64,000 nt of DNA, from assembly GCA_002794035.1 (NCBI GenBank), contig PCXQ01000001.1, forward strand, positions 448 to 64,447, given 5' to 3'. The position numbers and the translations under genes were made by a program. How positions within the stretch are numbered: position 1 is the first letter of the stretch; each line of letters opens with the position of its first letter. Below the pieces are notes generated by a model. It was not told the DNA's origin. It searched no databases and worked only from the letters and a program-made list of their open reading frames with translations. Shown one piece after another: positions 17,065-25,212 of the stretch. The DNA comes from Candidatus Yanofskybacteria bacterium CG10_big_fil_rev_8_21_14_0_10_36_16. Lineage in GTDB: Bacteria; Patescibacteria; Paceibacteria; 2-02-FULL-40-12; IGHO2-01-FULL-4-A.

Positions 17065-17244
17065 ATGGGTTTAATGATCAATTCAGTGCTGGGTTCTTTT
17101 ATTGCCGGCTATGCTTTTCATGGCTTGTTGGAAGCTATTTCTAGCACTGCCACTGCTTGGTATTCTATTGGTTTAATAATTGGTTTGTTTTATATGGTCA
17201 TTAACATTTACTTATTTCATTGTCAGCAATTAAGTTTGGATTAA
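17065..17244 (+). CDS. Small membrane protein (59 aa)
   Basis: It starts MGLMINSVLGSFIAGYAF and has a second hydrophobic stretch, SIGLIIGLFYMVINIYLF, ending QQLSLD. AAGGAG lies nine bases before the ATG, a good promoter precedes it and a terminator follows, so this is a complete single-gene unit on the strand opposite to the heat-shock genes that flank it. No family recognised; two membrane helices are predicted. Confidence 0.75.
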   Translation: MGLMINSVLGSFIAGYAFHGLLEAISSTATAWYSIGLIIGLFYMVINIYLFHCQQLSLD

Positions 17245-17255
17245 CTATTTAATGG

Positions 17256-17290
17256 CTCGGTCCGGCAATATAGCTGGCCCGGGTTTTTTT
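17256..17290 (+). terminator. Terminator of the 59-aa gene
   Basis: CTCGGTCCGGC pairs with GCTGGCCCGGG (one mismatch, G-T pairs allowed), followed by seven Ts. Confidence 0.8.
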
Positions 17291-17342
17291 ATTTACAGAT
17301 TTTTTCCTTGTTATTGGTTACTAATTTTTAAAACCAAAGATT

Positions 17343-17771
17343 TTATTTAACTTCTACGTCTATTTTTTTAGGTTCCTTAACCTCTGCCTTTGGAACCACA
17401 ATTTTTAATACTCCATCTTCGTGAGTTGCCTTAACCTCGGTTTCCTTTATTCCTGCAGGTAGAGAAATTGCTCTTGAGAAGTGGCCTCTCCTAATCTCTT
17501 TTCGGTAATAATTTTTGCCCTCTTTTTCCTCTTCTTGTTCTGATCCGCCTTCAATTCTCAATACCCCATCTTCTACAGAAATGTTTACTTTGTCTGCTTC
17601 TGATTTTGGGATTTGTAGTTCTACAACAATATTGTTGTCTTTTTCATAGACATCTATTGCCGGCGCCCAATGTCTTTTTACTGCCGGCCAGAAGTTGAGG
17701 GGCGTAACATCATCCCAGTCGTCAAACAATCTTTCCATTTCTTTGAAGGGATCATATTTTATGATGGACAT
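17343..17771 (-). CDS. Small heat-shock protein, Hsp20/alpha-crystallin family
   Basis: 142 aa. A short N-terminal arm (YDPFKEMERLFDDW) is followed by the alpha-crystallin domain (about 45-135) with WAPAIDVYEKDNNIVVELQIP, YYRKEIRRGHFSRAISLPAGI and the closing A-x-x-x-x-G-V-L motif in ATHEDGVLKIVVPK. It acts as an ATP-independent holdase. It lies between grpE and dnaK; no separate CIRCE is visible upstream of it. Confidence 0.93.
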   Translation of the reverse strand: MSIIKYDPFKEMERLFDDWDDVTPLNFWPAVKRHWAPAIDVYEKDNNIVVELQIPKSEADKVNISVEDGVLRIEGGSEQEEEKEGKNYYRKEIRRGHFSRAISLPAGIKETEVKATHEDGVLKIVVPKAEVKEPKKIDVEVK

Positions 17772-17929
17772 AAATTATATACTCATCACATGTCTTCGAT
17801 ACCAACCACGCTCAAGGTGTTTGATAGAAGCCAGATGATAAGTGTTATGTTTTAAGGTCAAAACTCAAAATTCAAAATCTCAACTAAACCCAAATATTTA
17901 AAATTCAAATACAGGAAAGCTTAACTTTA

Positions 17930-17972
17930 GTTTTGGATTTAAATATTGGTTTGGATTTTGGGCTTTGGATTT
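17930..17972. repeat. Intergenic TTTGGATTT-type repeat, copy 2
   Basis: Inverted copy of 13870-13919, preceded by TCAAAATTCAAAATC-like units (17862-17912) that could pair with it. It occupies most of the grpE-hsp20 gap. Confidence 0.65.
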
Positions 17973-18017
17973 AGGATTTTTTAAAGATAATTTAATTAAG
18001 ATAACTTTTTTTCTAAT

Positions 18018-18494
18018 CTACTTGCTTATTCTTACTTTTGCTGCCCTTATTATTTTTCCTCCTATTTCATATCCCGGCTGAACTTCTTCAACGACTGTGC
18101 CAGATTTTCCTCCTTCAGATTCGCCTATCGACTCATGTCTTAAGGGATCAAAATCTTCACCAATTGTTTCAATCTTTGTGACGCCATTTTTACTTAGAAA
18201 ACTTATAAATTTGCTTTTTATGTTTTCAAGACCTGTTACCCATTCACTGTTTTCATCCCGCACTTTCTCAGGCAAATGACTAAGGGCAATATCAAATTCA
18301 TCTATAAATGATACAAGCTGGATGACCAAGTCTTCGTTTGCAAACTTTATAGCTGATTCAATTCTGCTGGACTCTTCTTTTTTGTAATTTAAAAGGTCAG
18401 CTTGGGCTCTTTTCCAACCGCCAAGATATTCCCCAGCTTGTTTTTCGCATTCCTCAAGTTTTTTTTGGTTTTTTTGAATTTCCTTTTCAGACAT
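18018..18494 (-). CDS. grpE: Nucleotide exchange factor GrpE
   Basis: 158 aa. An N-terminal long-helix region (QKNQKKLEECEKQAGEYLGGWKRAQADLLNYKKE) precedes the beta-wing with FDPLRHESIGESEGGKSGTVVEEVQPGYEIGGKIIRAAKVRIS, the GrpE signature. It releases ADP from DnaK. It follows hrcA by 6 bases, clearly co-transcribed. Confidence 0.95.
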   Translation of the reverse strand: MSEKEIQKNQKKLEECEKQAGEYLGGWKRAQADLLNYKKEESSRIESAIKFANEDLVIQLVSFIDEFDIALSHLPEKVRDENSEWVTGLENIKSKFISFLSKNGVTKIETIGEDFDPLRHESIGESEGGKSGTVVEEVQPGYEIGGKIIRAAKVRISK

Positions 18495-18500
18495 AATTTT

Positions 18501-19295
18501 TTATTCCAACAGTAATGGTCTATTAGCTGTTAGGTTTAAATATTTTGTTGCAAATTTTACAAGGCCTAAGTTTCTTTCATAATCCATTCTCATAGGTCCT
18601 ACTAGAGTTAGTGATCCTATATAGTTTTGTGGCAAGAGATATCTGCTAATAATCACTGTTTCCCCGGACATTTCCTCTAGAGGGTTTTCTTTTCCTATTA
18701 GAATTTTTATATCTTTTCCAATATCCCCTGTCCCTACGCGTATGGTCGGTATTATGTTTTCTGAACCAAATATTTCTCCGGCCATTTTTTCAAAAATTTC
18801 GTCAAATTCATCAAAAAAACTTGTAATATTAAATATCCTGTCTATTTCTCTAAATTCGGGTAATGACATTAGTGCTGAAATTCCCGTTTTGTGAAATTCA
18901 TTTTTTCCGATAATGCCAGTCATTATCATGTTGCCCGAAAGTCCCGAGAGAACTTTAGCTAACGCCTTATTTATATCGGATGGGTTGTTGAAATTTTTTT
19001 CTAGCTCTTCCTGAATTAATTCAGCTTCATTAATATCTATGCGTGGTGTGTTCTGTATTATATTATCTACAAAATATCTGAAGGCTTTGTGAGTGGGCAC
19101 TCTGCCTGAAGATGTGTGGGGGTGTGTTAGATACCCAAGATCTTCAAGGTCATGCATATCTGCCCTAATAGTTGCGGAACTTACGCCAAGATTACCTCTG
19201 TTTTCAAGAAGCTTAGAACCTACAGGTTCAGCTGTTTGGGTGTATTCACGTATAATTGTTGACAATATTGCCTCTTGGCGTCCTGTTAAATCCAT
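18501..19295 (-). CDS. hrcA: Heat-inducible transcription repressor HrcA
   Basis: 264 aa, shorter than usual (about 340). The N-terminal winged helix has LTGRQEAILSTIIREYTQTAEPVGSKLL and SSATIRADMHDLEDLGYLTHPHTSSGRVPT; the C-terminal part has YIGSLTLVGPMRMDYERNLGLVKF. HrcA binds CIRCE and represses chaperone genes, with stability set by GroEL in known cases. A perfect CIRCE lies about 200 bases upstream, implying autoregulation of hrcA-grpE. Confidence 0.95.
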   Translation of the reverse strand: MDLTGRQEAILSTIIREYTQTAEPVGSKLLENRGNLGVSSATIRADMHDLEDLGYLTHPHTSSGRVPTHKAFRYFVDNIIQNTPRIDINEAELIQEELEKNFNNPSDINKALAKVLSGLSGNMIMTGIIGKNEFHKTGISALMSLPEFREIDRIFNITSFFDEFDEIFEKMAGEIFGSENIIPTIRVGTGDIGKDIKILIGKENPLEEMSGETVIISRYLLPQNYIGSLTLVGPMRMDYERNLGLVKFATKYLNLTANRPLLLE

Positions 19296-19480
19296 AAAAA
19301 CAAATCATCGCTTTCGCAGGAAGTCCCCTACACAAATGGGCTTATCCTGCTCAAGTCTAAGAAGGTTAGCTCAATTTCTTTGTTAGTCACTCCGGTACTC
19401 CCTCAACGTATTATATATATGCTTCGGTTCGTTCCTCGTGCCCGCCTCGAACTTGAGCAAACGATGATTTTTTTGTTATA
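19296..19480 (-). promoter_or_regulatory. Long structured 5' leader of hrcA
   Basis: About 185 nt lie between the promoter at 19486-19515 and the hrcA start. Nested pairing is visible: AAATCATCG (19302-19310) with CGATGATTT (19462-19470), and TGCTCAAGT (19348-19356) with ACTTGAGCA (19451-19459). A GCAGG-AAG-CCC/GGGG-CTT-CCTGC hairpin also fits within 19315-19350. No ORF with a ribosome site was seen. Confidence 0.5.
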
Positions 19481-19485
19481 TTCCT

Positions 19486-19515
19486 ATTATATTACTGTTA
19501 GCACTCTCAAGTCAA
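19486..19515 (-). promoter_or_regulatory. Promoter of the hrcA operon
   Basis: On the - strand TTGACT (19510-19515), 18-base spacer, TATAAT (19486-19491). The -35 box lies inside the CIRCE loop, so bound HrcA would block it. Confidence 0.8.
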
Positions 19516-19524
19516 GAGTGCTAA
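19498..19524. promoter_or_regulatory. CIRCE operator
   Basis: TTAGCACTC, nine bases, GAGTGCTAA: an exact match to the CIRCE consensus, overlapping the hrcA promoter. Confidence 0.97.
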
Positions 19525-19572
19525 TTTCATTATATACAGACGTTAAAATAATGCAAGGGGTTTCATATAAAT

Positions 19573-19592
19573 AAAAACCCCGCTGTTGCGAG
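19573..19592 (-). terminator. Terminator after the 19603-19908 gene
   Basis: On the - strand AACCTCGC-aaca-GCGGGGTT (one mismatch) followed by a T-run. Confidence 0.6.
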
Positions 19593-19602
19593 GTTGCGTT
19601 GT

Positions 19603-19908
19603 TTAATAACGGCCTATTGAGAATTCTTCTATATATTTCATTAAATAATCCGATGCTGTAATTTGTTTTGATCGAAGTTCTGGGCAAAATTCTTTTACTC
19701 TCCTATCTATGTGTTCACATGTTGGTATTAATTTTTTAAGTTCTTCCTGAACTGAATAATTTTCATCGTCAGTACAAACATCGTCTATTCTTTCTTTCAA
19801 GTCAAAATATTCGAATACAACTTGCAGTTTTCTTTCCAAAACCCGAACTTCATTATACAAAAAGAATATTGCTAATATTCCGATTGCTATGATGATTCCG
19901 AGGCTCAT
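19603..19908 (-). CDS. Small membrane-anchored hypothetical protein
   Basis: 101 aa from the ATG at 19908, chosen because a near-perfect AAGGAGGTGATC sits just before it. One N-terminal span (MSLGIIIAIGILAIFFLYNEV) is followed by a soluble helical region with Cys at three places (DDVCTDDEN, PTCEHID, EFCPELR). No family recognised. Confidence 0.65.
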   Translation of the reverse strand: MSLGIIIAIGILAIFFLYNEVRVLERKLQVVFEYFDLKERIDDVCTDDENYSVQEELKKLIPTCEHIDRRVKEFCPELRSKQITASDYLMKYIEEFSIGRY

Positions 19909-19977
19909 GATCACCTCCTTGTAGGTGTGCTTGTTTAAAATTAACAAAACGTTAATTAACTTGCAATAAAAAAGGGC

Positions 19978-20262
19978 TTATTGCCCTTTTGGATATACTT
20001 CTACAGGGTACCAATTCTTCCCTATAACAGGATGACATACCTTACAATCACAGCATTGATATAGATCCCTGGATAACTGATAGAATTGAATTGAACCACA
20101 GATACAGCCAAGCTTGTGTTCTTTAGGATGTCCTAATTCAGATTTCCATACCACATATACTTTTAAGGGCGAGGATACTTCGGTGTGGAAGCCTTTTACC
20201 ATTTCTGGATCGTCTAGTATGCGTTGCCATCCTTCATCTGGTTGTATTAGTGCAAAATTCAT
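19978..20262 (-). CDS. Small Cys-rich (zinc-ribbon-like) hypothetical protein
   Basis: 94 aa with GAAGGA upstream of the ATG. The C-terminal half has Cys pairs in LGCICGSIQF and LYQCCDCKVCHPVIG, suggesting a zinc-bound knuckle. The N-terminus (MNFALIQPDEGWQRIL) is not recognised. It is divergent from the Nramp-like gene. Confidence 0.6.
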   Translation of the reverse strand: MNFALIQPDEGWQRILDDPEMVKGFHTEVSSPLKVYVVWKSELGHPKEHKLGCICGSIQFYQLSRDLYQCCDCKVCHPVIGKNWYPVEVYPKGQ

Positions 20263-20326
20263 TTTGTTATCCTTCTTGTTTTTATATGTACTGACTAAAA
20301 AGTATCAAAATGGTAAAATAATATCA

Positions 20327-21604
20327 ATGCATGACAAGTTTAAAAAATTCTGGAAGTCATTAGGTCCCGGATTAATTACGGGAGCATCAGATGATGATCC
20401 TTCGGGAATCGCTACATATTCTATTGCAGGAGCAAAGTTCGGGCTGTCTGTTTTGTGGATGGCCATTTTTACGCTTCCGTTCATGATAACGATTCAGAGA
20501 ATGGCGGGCCGAATTGGTCTTATTTCCGGCAAGGGCATAGCGGGTAATATGAAAAAACATTATCCACGTTTTGTCTTGGTGTCTGTGGCTTTGATGGCCG
20601 TTGCTCAAAATATAATAAATATAGGCGCAGATATTTCGGGCATGGCAGCCACCTTTGTGCTAACTGTTCCAATATCACCCCTGCTTTATTCTGTCATATT
20701 GGTTGCCGGTATCGTGCTTGCTTTGGTTTTTATCCCCTATTATAAATTAGCTTCATATTTAAAATGGGTTGCAATCGTTATGTTTTCATACGTTATGGCG
20801 GCATTTTTTGTTCAGCATGACTGGTCAGAGGTGTTTAAGAGAACTGTTATTCCAGAAATTCATTTTTCTAAAGATTACTTTCTTATGATTATAGCTATTT
20901 TGGGCACAACTATTTCTCCCTATCTTTTCTTTTGGCAGGCATCTGAACAGGTAGAGGAAGAAAGAGTCCATGTAGATAAAAAGCTGTCTCCTAAGCATCA
21001 GCATCACAAGAGACACCCTTCAAACATAGTGGTTGGAAGAGAGATTAATGTTATGTATAAGGATATAAAGTCAGGAATGTTTTTCTCTAATTTAATAATG
21101 TTTTTTGTAATTGTTATGGCCGCGTCTACTTTATTTAATACAGGCCATTTTGAAGTTGAGACCATGGAACAGGTGGCATCAGTCTTAAAGCCTCTTGCTG
21201 GTCAATATGCTAATATATTATTTTTGATAGGCATAACAGCGGCAGGTGTCTTAGCGATACCTGTTTTGGCAGGGTCAGCTGCATATGTAATGGCAGAAAC
21301 ATTTGGCTGGAAAGATGGCCTGAATCATAGGTTTGACAAGGCAAAAGCTTTTTATACGGTTATAGCTGGGTCAACTGTTTTGGGTTTATTGATTCCTGTT
21401 TTTGGTTTTGACCCCGTTAAAGCATTGTTCTATACTGCTATTTTGCATGGTATAACAGCGCCTTTTTTGATTTTTGCCATAATTCATATGGCAAATAACC
21501 CCAAAATTATGGGTAAATATATAAATAGGCACAGATCTAATGTTGTGGGATATATTTTATTTTTAATTATGTCTGCTTCAACTATTTTGTTATTTTTCCT
21601 GTAG
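20327..21604 (+). CDS. Nramp-family (SLC11-like) metal ion transporter, atypical motifs
   Basis: 425 aa from the ATG at 20327 (MHDKFKKFWKSLGPGLITGASDDDPSGI), with about eleven spans. The reading frame extends upstream but overlaps the divergent gene, so the downstream ATG is preferred. The TM1 metal site, DPGN in classical Nramps, reads DPSG, and the TM6 site, normally with Met-Pro-His, reads TTISPYLFFWQASEQ. The metal-selecting Met is therefore missing, as in Nramp-related carriers outside the Mn/Fe group. A His-rich loop (SPKHQHHKRHP) lies near residue 225. cysS follows 12 bases later, possibly in the same transcript. Confidence 0.85.
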   Translation: MHDKFKKFWKSLGPGLITGASDDDPSGIATYSIAGAKFGLSVLWMAIFTLPFMITIQRMAGRIGLISGKGIAGNMKKHYPRFVLVSVALMAVAQNIINIGADISGMAATFVLTVPISPLLYSVILVAGIVLALVFIPYYKLASYLKWVAIVMFSYVMAAFFVQHDWSEVFKRTVIPEIHFSKDYFLMIIAILGTTISPYLFFWQASEQVEEERVHVDKKLSPKHQHHKRHPSNIVVGREINVMYKDIKSGMFFSNLIMFFVIVMAASTLFNTGHFEVETMEQVASVLKPLAGQYANILFLIGITAAGVLAIPVLAGSAAYVMAETFGWKDGLNHRFDKAKAFYTVIAGSTVLGLLIPVFGFDPVKALFYTAILHGITAPFLIFAIIHMANNPKIMGKYINRHRSNVVGYILFLIMSASTILLFFL

Positions 21605-21616
21605 TTATTTATAAAT

Positions 21617-23047
21617 TTGAAAATATTTAACACTCTTACAAAGAAAAAGGAATCATTTAATTTACCCGATAAAAAAGTTCGGATGTTTGTTTGTGGTCCT
21701 ACAGTTTATGACTACCCTCATATAGGACACGCCCGTACTTATATAATGTTTGACGTTGTTGCTAAGTATCTTCGCCACGAAGGGTACGATGTTTTTTATT
21801 TACAAAATATCACAGATATTGATGATAAAATAATTGCCAGAGCTAAGGAGCAAGGCAGAGAGATAAAAGAACTTACAGAAGAATTTGAAAAAATATATAT
21901 GGAGGATATGGTAGCCCTTGGTATTAATTCAGTTGATAAATACGCCAGAGCCACAGAGCACATATCAGAGATTGTTGCGCAAGTTAAAAAGTTAATAGAC
22001 AAAGGTCATGCGTATAAAATAGATCCTTCGGCAGAGCTCAGGACAAGCGGCCTCGCTTCTTCAGACGGGGCAGGCGGTTATTATTTTGATTTATCTACTT
22101 TTGAAGATTATGGTAAATTATCAGGCAGAACGGCGGCACAAGCCGAGGATTCAGTGTCTAGAATAGATGAAAGCGTGGGTAAACGAAACAAGGGTGACTT
22201 CGTGTTATGGAAACTGTCTAAGGAGGGCGAATCTGGTTGGGAATCAGAATTGGGTTACGGTAGACCCGGTTGGCATATTGAAGATACTGCAATAAGCGAG
22301 AAGTATCTAGGAGATCAATATGAAATTCATTGTGGCGCACAGGATTTGATGTTTCCTCATCATGAATCAGAAATAGCCCAACAGGAAGCGGCTTCAGGCA
22401 AAAAGCCCTTTGTTAAGTATTGGTTGCATTCAGGACTGCTAACTGTAGAAGGAAAGAAGATGTCAAAGTCTCTTGGTAATTTTGTGACCATAAGAGATAT
22501 ATTAGAAAAATATCCTGCCGAAGCAGTTAGGATGATGTTCTTGATGAGTAATTATCGATCCCCTGTTGATTATAGTGAACAAAATTTAAAACAGGCAGAG
22601 GCAGCAGTTCAAAGAATTTCCGAATTTGTAAATAGGCTTAATTTATCTAGCAGCCCAGGTGATAGTGGTTTAGATCGCATCATCTTAAATGATTCAAAAG
22701 AGCAGTTTGAAAAAGAAATGGACGATGATTTTAATACGCCGAAAGCTGTAGCTGTAATTTTTGATTTGATTAAGAAAATTAATCCAATGATTGACGAAGG
22801 CAAAATTAGCAAAGATGATGCAGAAATAACCTTAGGTATATTAAATGAATTTAACGATGTTTTAGGGGTGGTTCCTGCAGAATATTCTAGTGTTCCTGAT
22901 GAAATTAAAAAGCTTGCAAAAGAGCGCGAAGAATTAAGAAAAGACAAAAAATTTGAGGAAGCAGACAAAGCTCGGGATGAATTAAAAGAAAAAGGATTTA
23001 AAGTAGAAGATACAGAATGGGGCCCTTTGATTAAAAAGATTAAATAA
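21617..23047 (+). CDS. cysS: Cysteinyl-tRNA synthetase
   Basis: 476 aa from a TTG start (MKIFNTLTKKKESFNLPDKKVRMFVCGPTVYDY). Class I motifs are HIGHARTY and KMSKSLGN; zinc ligands are in FVCGPTVYD, EIHCGAQDL and FPHHESEIAQ. An insert at about residues 134-150 (DPSAELRTSGLASSDGAGG) between the acceptor-binding segments is encoded partly by a repeat-like sequence (22025-22048). The C-terminal anticodon domain ends with EEADKARDELKEKGFKVEDTEWGPLIKK. Confidence 0.96.
   Translation: MKIFNTLTKKKESFNLPDKKVRMFVCGPTVYDYPHIGHARTYIMFDVVAKYLRHEGYDVFYLQNITDIDDKIIARAKEQGREIKELTEEFEKIYMEDMVALGINSVDKYARATEHISEIVAQVKKLIDKGHAYKIDPSAELRTSGLASSDGAGGYYFDLSTFEDYGKLSGRTAAQAEDSVSRIDESVGKRNKGDFVLWKLSKEGESGWESELGYGRPGWHIEDTAISEKYLGDQYEIHCGAQDLMFPHHESEIAQQEAASGKKPFVKYWLHSGLLTVEGKKMSKSLGNFVTIRDILEKYPAEAVRMMFLMSNYRSPVDYSEQNLKQAEAAVQRISEFVNRLNLSSSPGDSGLDRIILNDSKEQFEKEMDDDFNTPKAVAVIFDLIKKINPMIDEGKISKDDAEITLGILNEFNDVLGVVPAEYSSVPDEIKKLAKEREELRKDKKFEEADKARDELKEKGFKVEDTEWGPLIKKIK
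22025..22048 (+). repeat. CCTTCGG...CTCAGGACA-GC element in cysS
   Basis: CCTTCGG, five variable bases, then CTCAGGACAAGC, matching the dnaJ copy at 13430-13454. It coincides with the start of a non-conserved insert in CysRS. The motif resembles the CCTTCGACAAGCTCAGG-type repeat known from several bacterial genomes. Confidence 0.5.
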
Positions 23048-23050
23048 AAA

Positions 23051-23080
23051 CCCCGTGCTTTTTATACAAAAAGTTCGGGG
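23051..23080 (+). terminator. cysS terminator
   Basis: CCCCG and CTTTTT pair with CAAAAAG and CGGGG; the T-run is weak, so this may serve convergent transcripts. Confidence 0.6.
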
Positions 23081-23097
23081 TGGGTGGATTCCGTAGT

Positions 23098-23334
23098 TTA
23101 AGGTTGTTTTTGTCTTTTAAGTAGTTTTTTTTCTAATTCCTGCAGATCATCTAAGGCCAATTCTAATTGTGGGAGTTCAAATTTTCTACCGCATTTGTTG
23201 CATTTATAACCGTCACTGATGCCCGGTCCCATAACAAAGTCAAGCGGATTACTTGGCGGGGGTTGCACAACAAACACTTCCCAGATGTCACCGCCGCATT
23301 TACACTTTCCCCCATATTCTGGTTTCCTTGCCAT
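23098..23334 (-). CDS. Small zinc-ribbon hypothetical protein
   Basis: 78 aa from the ATG at 23334, fixed by the strong AAGGAGGAGG just before it (an upstream ATG in frame lacks a site). Two Cys pairs, CKCGG near the N-terminus and CNKCG in the middle, would form a zinc ribbon; a Pro-rich loop separates them and a charged helix (LDDLQELEKKLLKRQ) ends it. Its start is only 18 bases from the divergent glycosyltransferase start. Confidence 0.7.
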   Translation of the reverse strand: MARKPEYGGKCKCGGDIWEVFVVQPPPSNPLDFVMGPGISDGYKCNKCGRKFELPQLELALDDLQELEKKLLKRQKQP

Positions 23335-23352
23335 AATCCTCCTCCTTTTCAA

Positions 23353-25125
23353 ATGTTAAACATCAAAGTACAACTAATAGCTATAATTATAATAACAGCT
23401 TCTGTTGCTTTGTCAATGGCGTCTGTTTGGAATGATTCGGTGATTGTTGATGAAGTGCCTCACATTGGCGCTGGTTACTCATATCTTAAAAAGCAGGATA
23501 TGAGAATTAATCCCGAACATCCCCCCCTAGTTAAAGACTTAGCTGCAATTCCGCTTTTATTTCAAGACATAAACCAAGATGCTTTTAAAGATCCTTCTTG
23601 GGCGGAGGCTTTAAACGGTCAGTGGGTGTTTGGCCGTAATGTTATATTTGGCCAGGGCAATGATTCTCAAAAAATAACTCGTAGTGCAAAAATGCCGATG
23701 CTTGTGTTCTTTGTGCTGTCAGCTATTTTAGTGTTTCAATGGAGTCGTAAGCTTTATGGAGACAAAGCTGGTCTAATGGCTTTGTTTTTATTTTCTTTTT
23801 CAACAACTATAATGGCTCATTCTCGCTTTGTTACGACAGATGTGGCAGCTATGTTCGGTATCGTTTCAGCTACTTACTTCTATGTTAAATGGCTTGAAGA
23901 ACACTCTAATAAAAATTTATGGATTGCAGGTCTTGTTTTGGGTGTTGCTTTAATTACAAAATTTTCAACTTTTCTACTCCTTCCCTTCTTTTTTATCTTA
24001 GCTTTTATTTACGGAATTTTATCAACAAATAGGTTTCATACTACCTGCTACTTACTGCTTGTTACCATGGTGATAATTATTATTGCTTTTGTCTTTATCG
24101 TTTGGCCTGTATATTATTTCCACACAATAGGCTATCCAACTGAACGCCAATTGTCTGATACCGTAGAAAACCTAAGCACATATGGTAATCGTAATTTTGC
24201 CGATATCGTGATTTGGATGGCGGATAAACCAGTTTTGCGAGCTTTGGGCCAGTATGGGCTCGGTCTTTTAATGGTTGTCCAGCGTTCTGTTGGAGGCAAT
24301 ACTACGTTTTTCCTTGGCGAAACATCAAAATATGGCTGGTGGTATTACTTCCCTGTTGTTTATTTCATAAAGGAAACTTTGGCATGGTGGGGACTCGTAA
24401 TTATGGCTGTAATTACATTTGTAATAACTAAAACTCTAAGGCCTAGAATCGGACTTAAGGATTTTTTAAAGTCCAACTTCACTCAATTTGCGATGTTTCT
24501 TTGGCTCGTTGTTTATTGGTATACAAGTATGGACAGTACTTTAAATATTGGGGTCAGGCACTTATTACCAGTTTATCCATTTACGATTATTTTGGTGTCA
24601 GGACAAATAAGCCAAATTGCAGGCAGAATTAAGAGAGAGACACAAACTTTGATTTTTACTTCTAACTTATTGATTATGATTTTGTTTACTTGGTATTTTG
24701 TTGAGAATATTCGTGTTTATCCTTATTATCTCACATACTTCAATCAAGCAGTTGGTGGTCCCTTAAATGGATATAAATATGTCGTTGATTCTAATCTTGA
24801 TTGGGGTCAGGATTTGAAGCGACTTTCAGATTGGATTGAAAAAAATAATATTAAAAAAATTGAGGTTGATTACTTTGGTTGGGCTGATCAATCATATTAT
24901 CTTGGTGATAAAGTTGTGTGGCTTTCGTCTGAAAAATATGGAGGATATGATGATTTTATCGCTAGAAATAAAACCGACGGCTGGATAGCTGTATCTGCCT
25001 CGTTTCTCCAAGGATCAGAGGGTCCAAAAGAAGAAGGTTTTAAACAGCCAAATTATTTGTGGCTTCATGAGCTTAAGCCAGTAACTGTTATAGGAAATTC
25101 AATTTTGATATACAATATTAAATAA
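23353..25125 (+). CDS. PMT/ArnT-type membrane glycosyltransferase (GT39/GT83-like)
   Basis: 590 aa from the ATG at 23353; the frame is open further upstream but overlaps the divergent gene. About eleven to twelve spans. The first outer loop has the acidic motif DEVPHIGAGYSYL and NPEHPPLVKDLAAIPLL, the catalytic and lipid-sugar-binding signature of the family; a later HSRFVTTDVAAMFG and the C-terminal VDSNLDWGQDLKRLSDWI also fit. These enzymes move a sugar from a polyprenyl-phosphate donor to an acceptor outside the membrane; protein or lipid substrate is unknown. Confidence 0.82.
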   Translation: MLNIKVQLIAIIIITASVALSMASVWNDSVIVDEVPHIGAGYSYLKKQDMRINPEHPPLVKDLAAIPLLFQDINQDAFKDPSWAEALNGQWVFGRNVIFGQGNDSQKITRSAKMPMLVFFVLSAILVFQWSRKLYGDKAGLMALFLFSFSTTIMAHSRFVTTDVAAMFGIVSATYFYVKWLEEHSNKNLWIAGLVLGVALITKFSTFLLLPFFFILAFIYGILSTNRFHTTCYLLLVTMVIIIIAFVFIVWPVYYFHTIGYPTERQLSDTVENLSTYGNRNFADIVIWMADKPVLRALGQYGLGLLMVVQRSVGGNTTFFLGETSKYGWWYYFPVVYFIKETLAWWGLVIMAVITFVITKTLRPRIGLKDFLKSNFTQFAMFLWLVVYWYTSMDSTLNIGVRHLLPVYPFTIILVSGQISQIAGRIKRETQTLIFTSNLLIMILFTWYFVENIRVYPYYLTYFNQAVGGPLNGYKYVVDSNLDWGQDLKRLSDWIEKNNIKKIEVDYFGWADQSYYLGDKVVWLSSEKYGGYDDFIARNKTDGWIAVSASFLQGSEGPKEEGFKQPNYLWLHELKPVTVIGNSILIYNIK

Positions 25126-25147
25126 ATCTATTTAATATTAGGCATAT

Positions 25148-25174
25148 AAAAAACAACACTATGTGTTGTTTTTT
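25148..25174. terminator. Bidirectional terminator, glycosyltransferase/frr
   Basis: AAAAAACAACAC and GTGTTGTTTTTT, perfect 12-base arms between convergent genes. Confidence 0.85.
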
Positions 25175-25212
25175 GATAAATTCTGTAAAGATATTGTTAC
25201 AATGGTCTGAAA

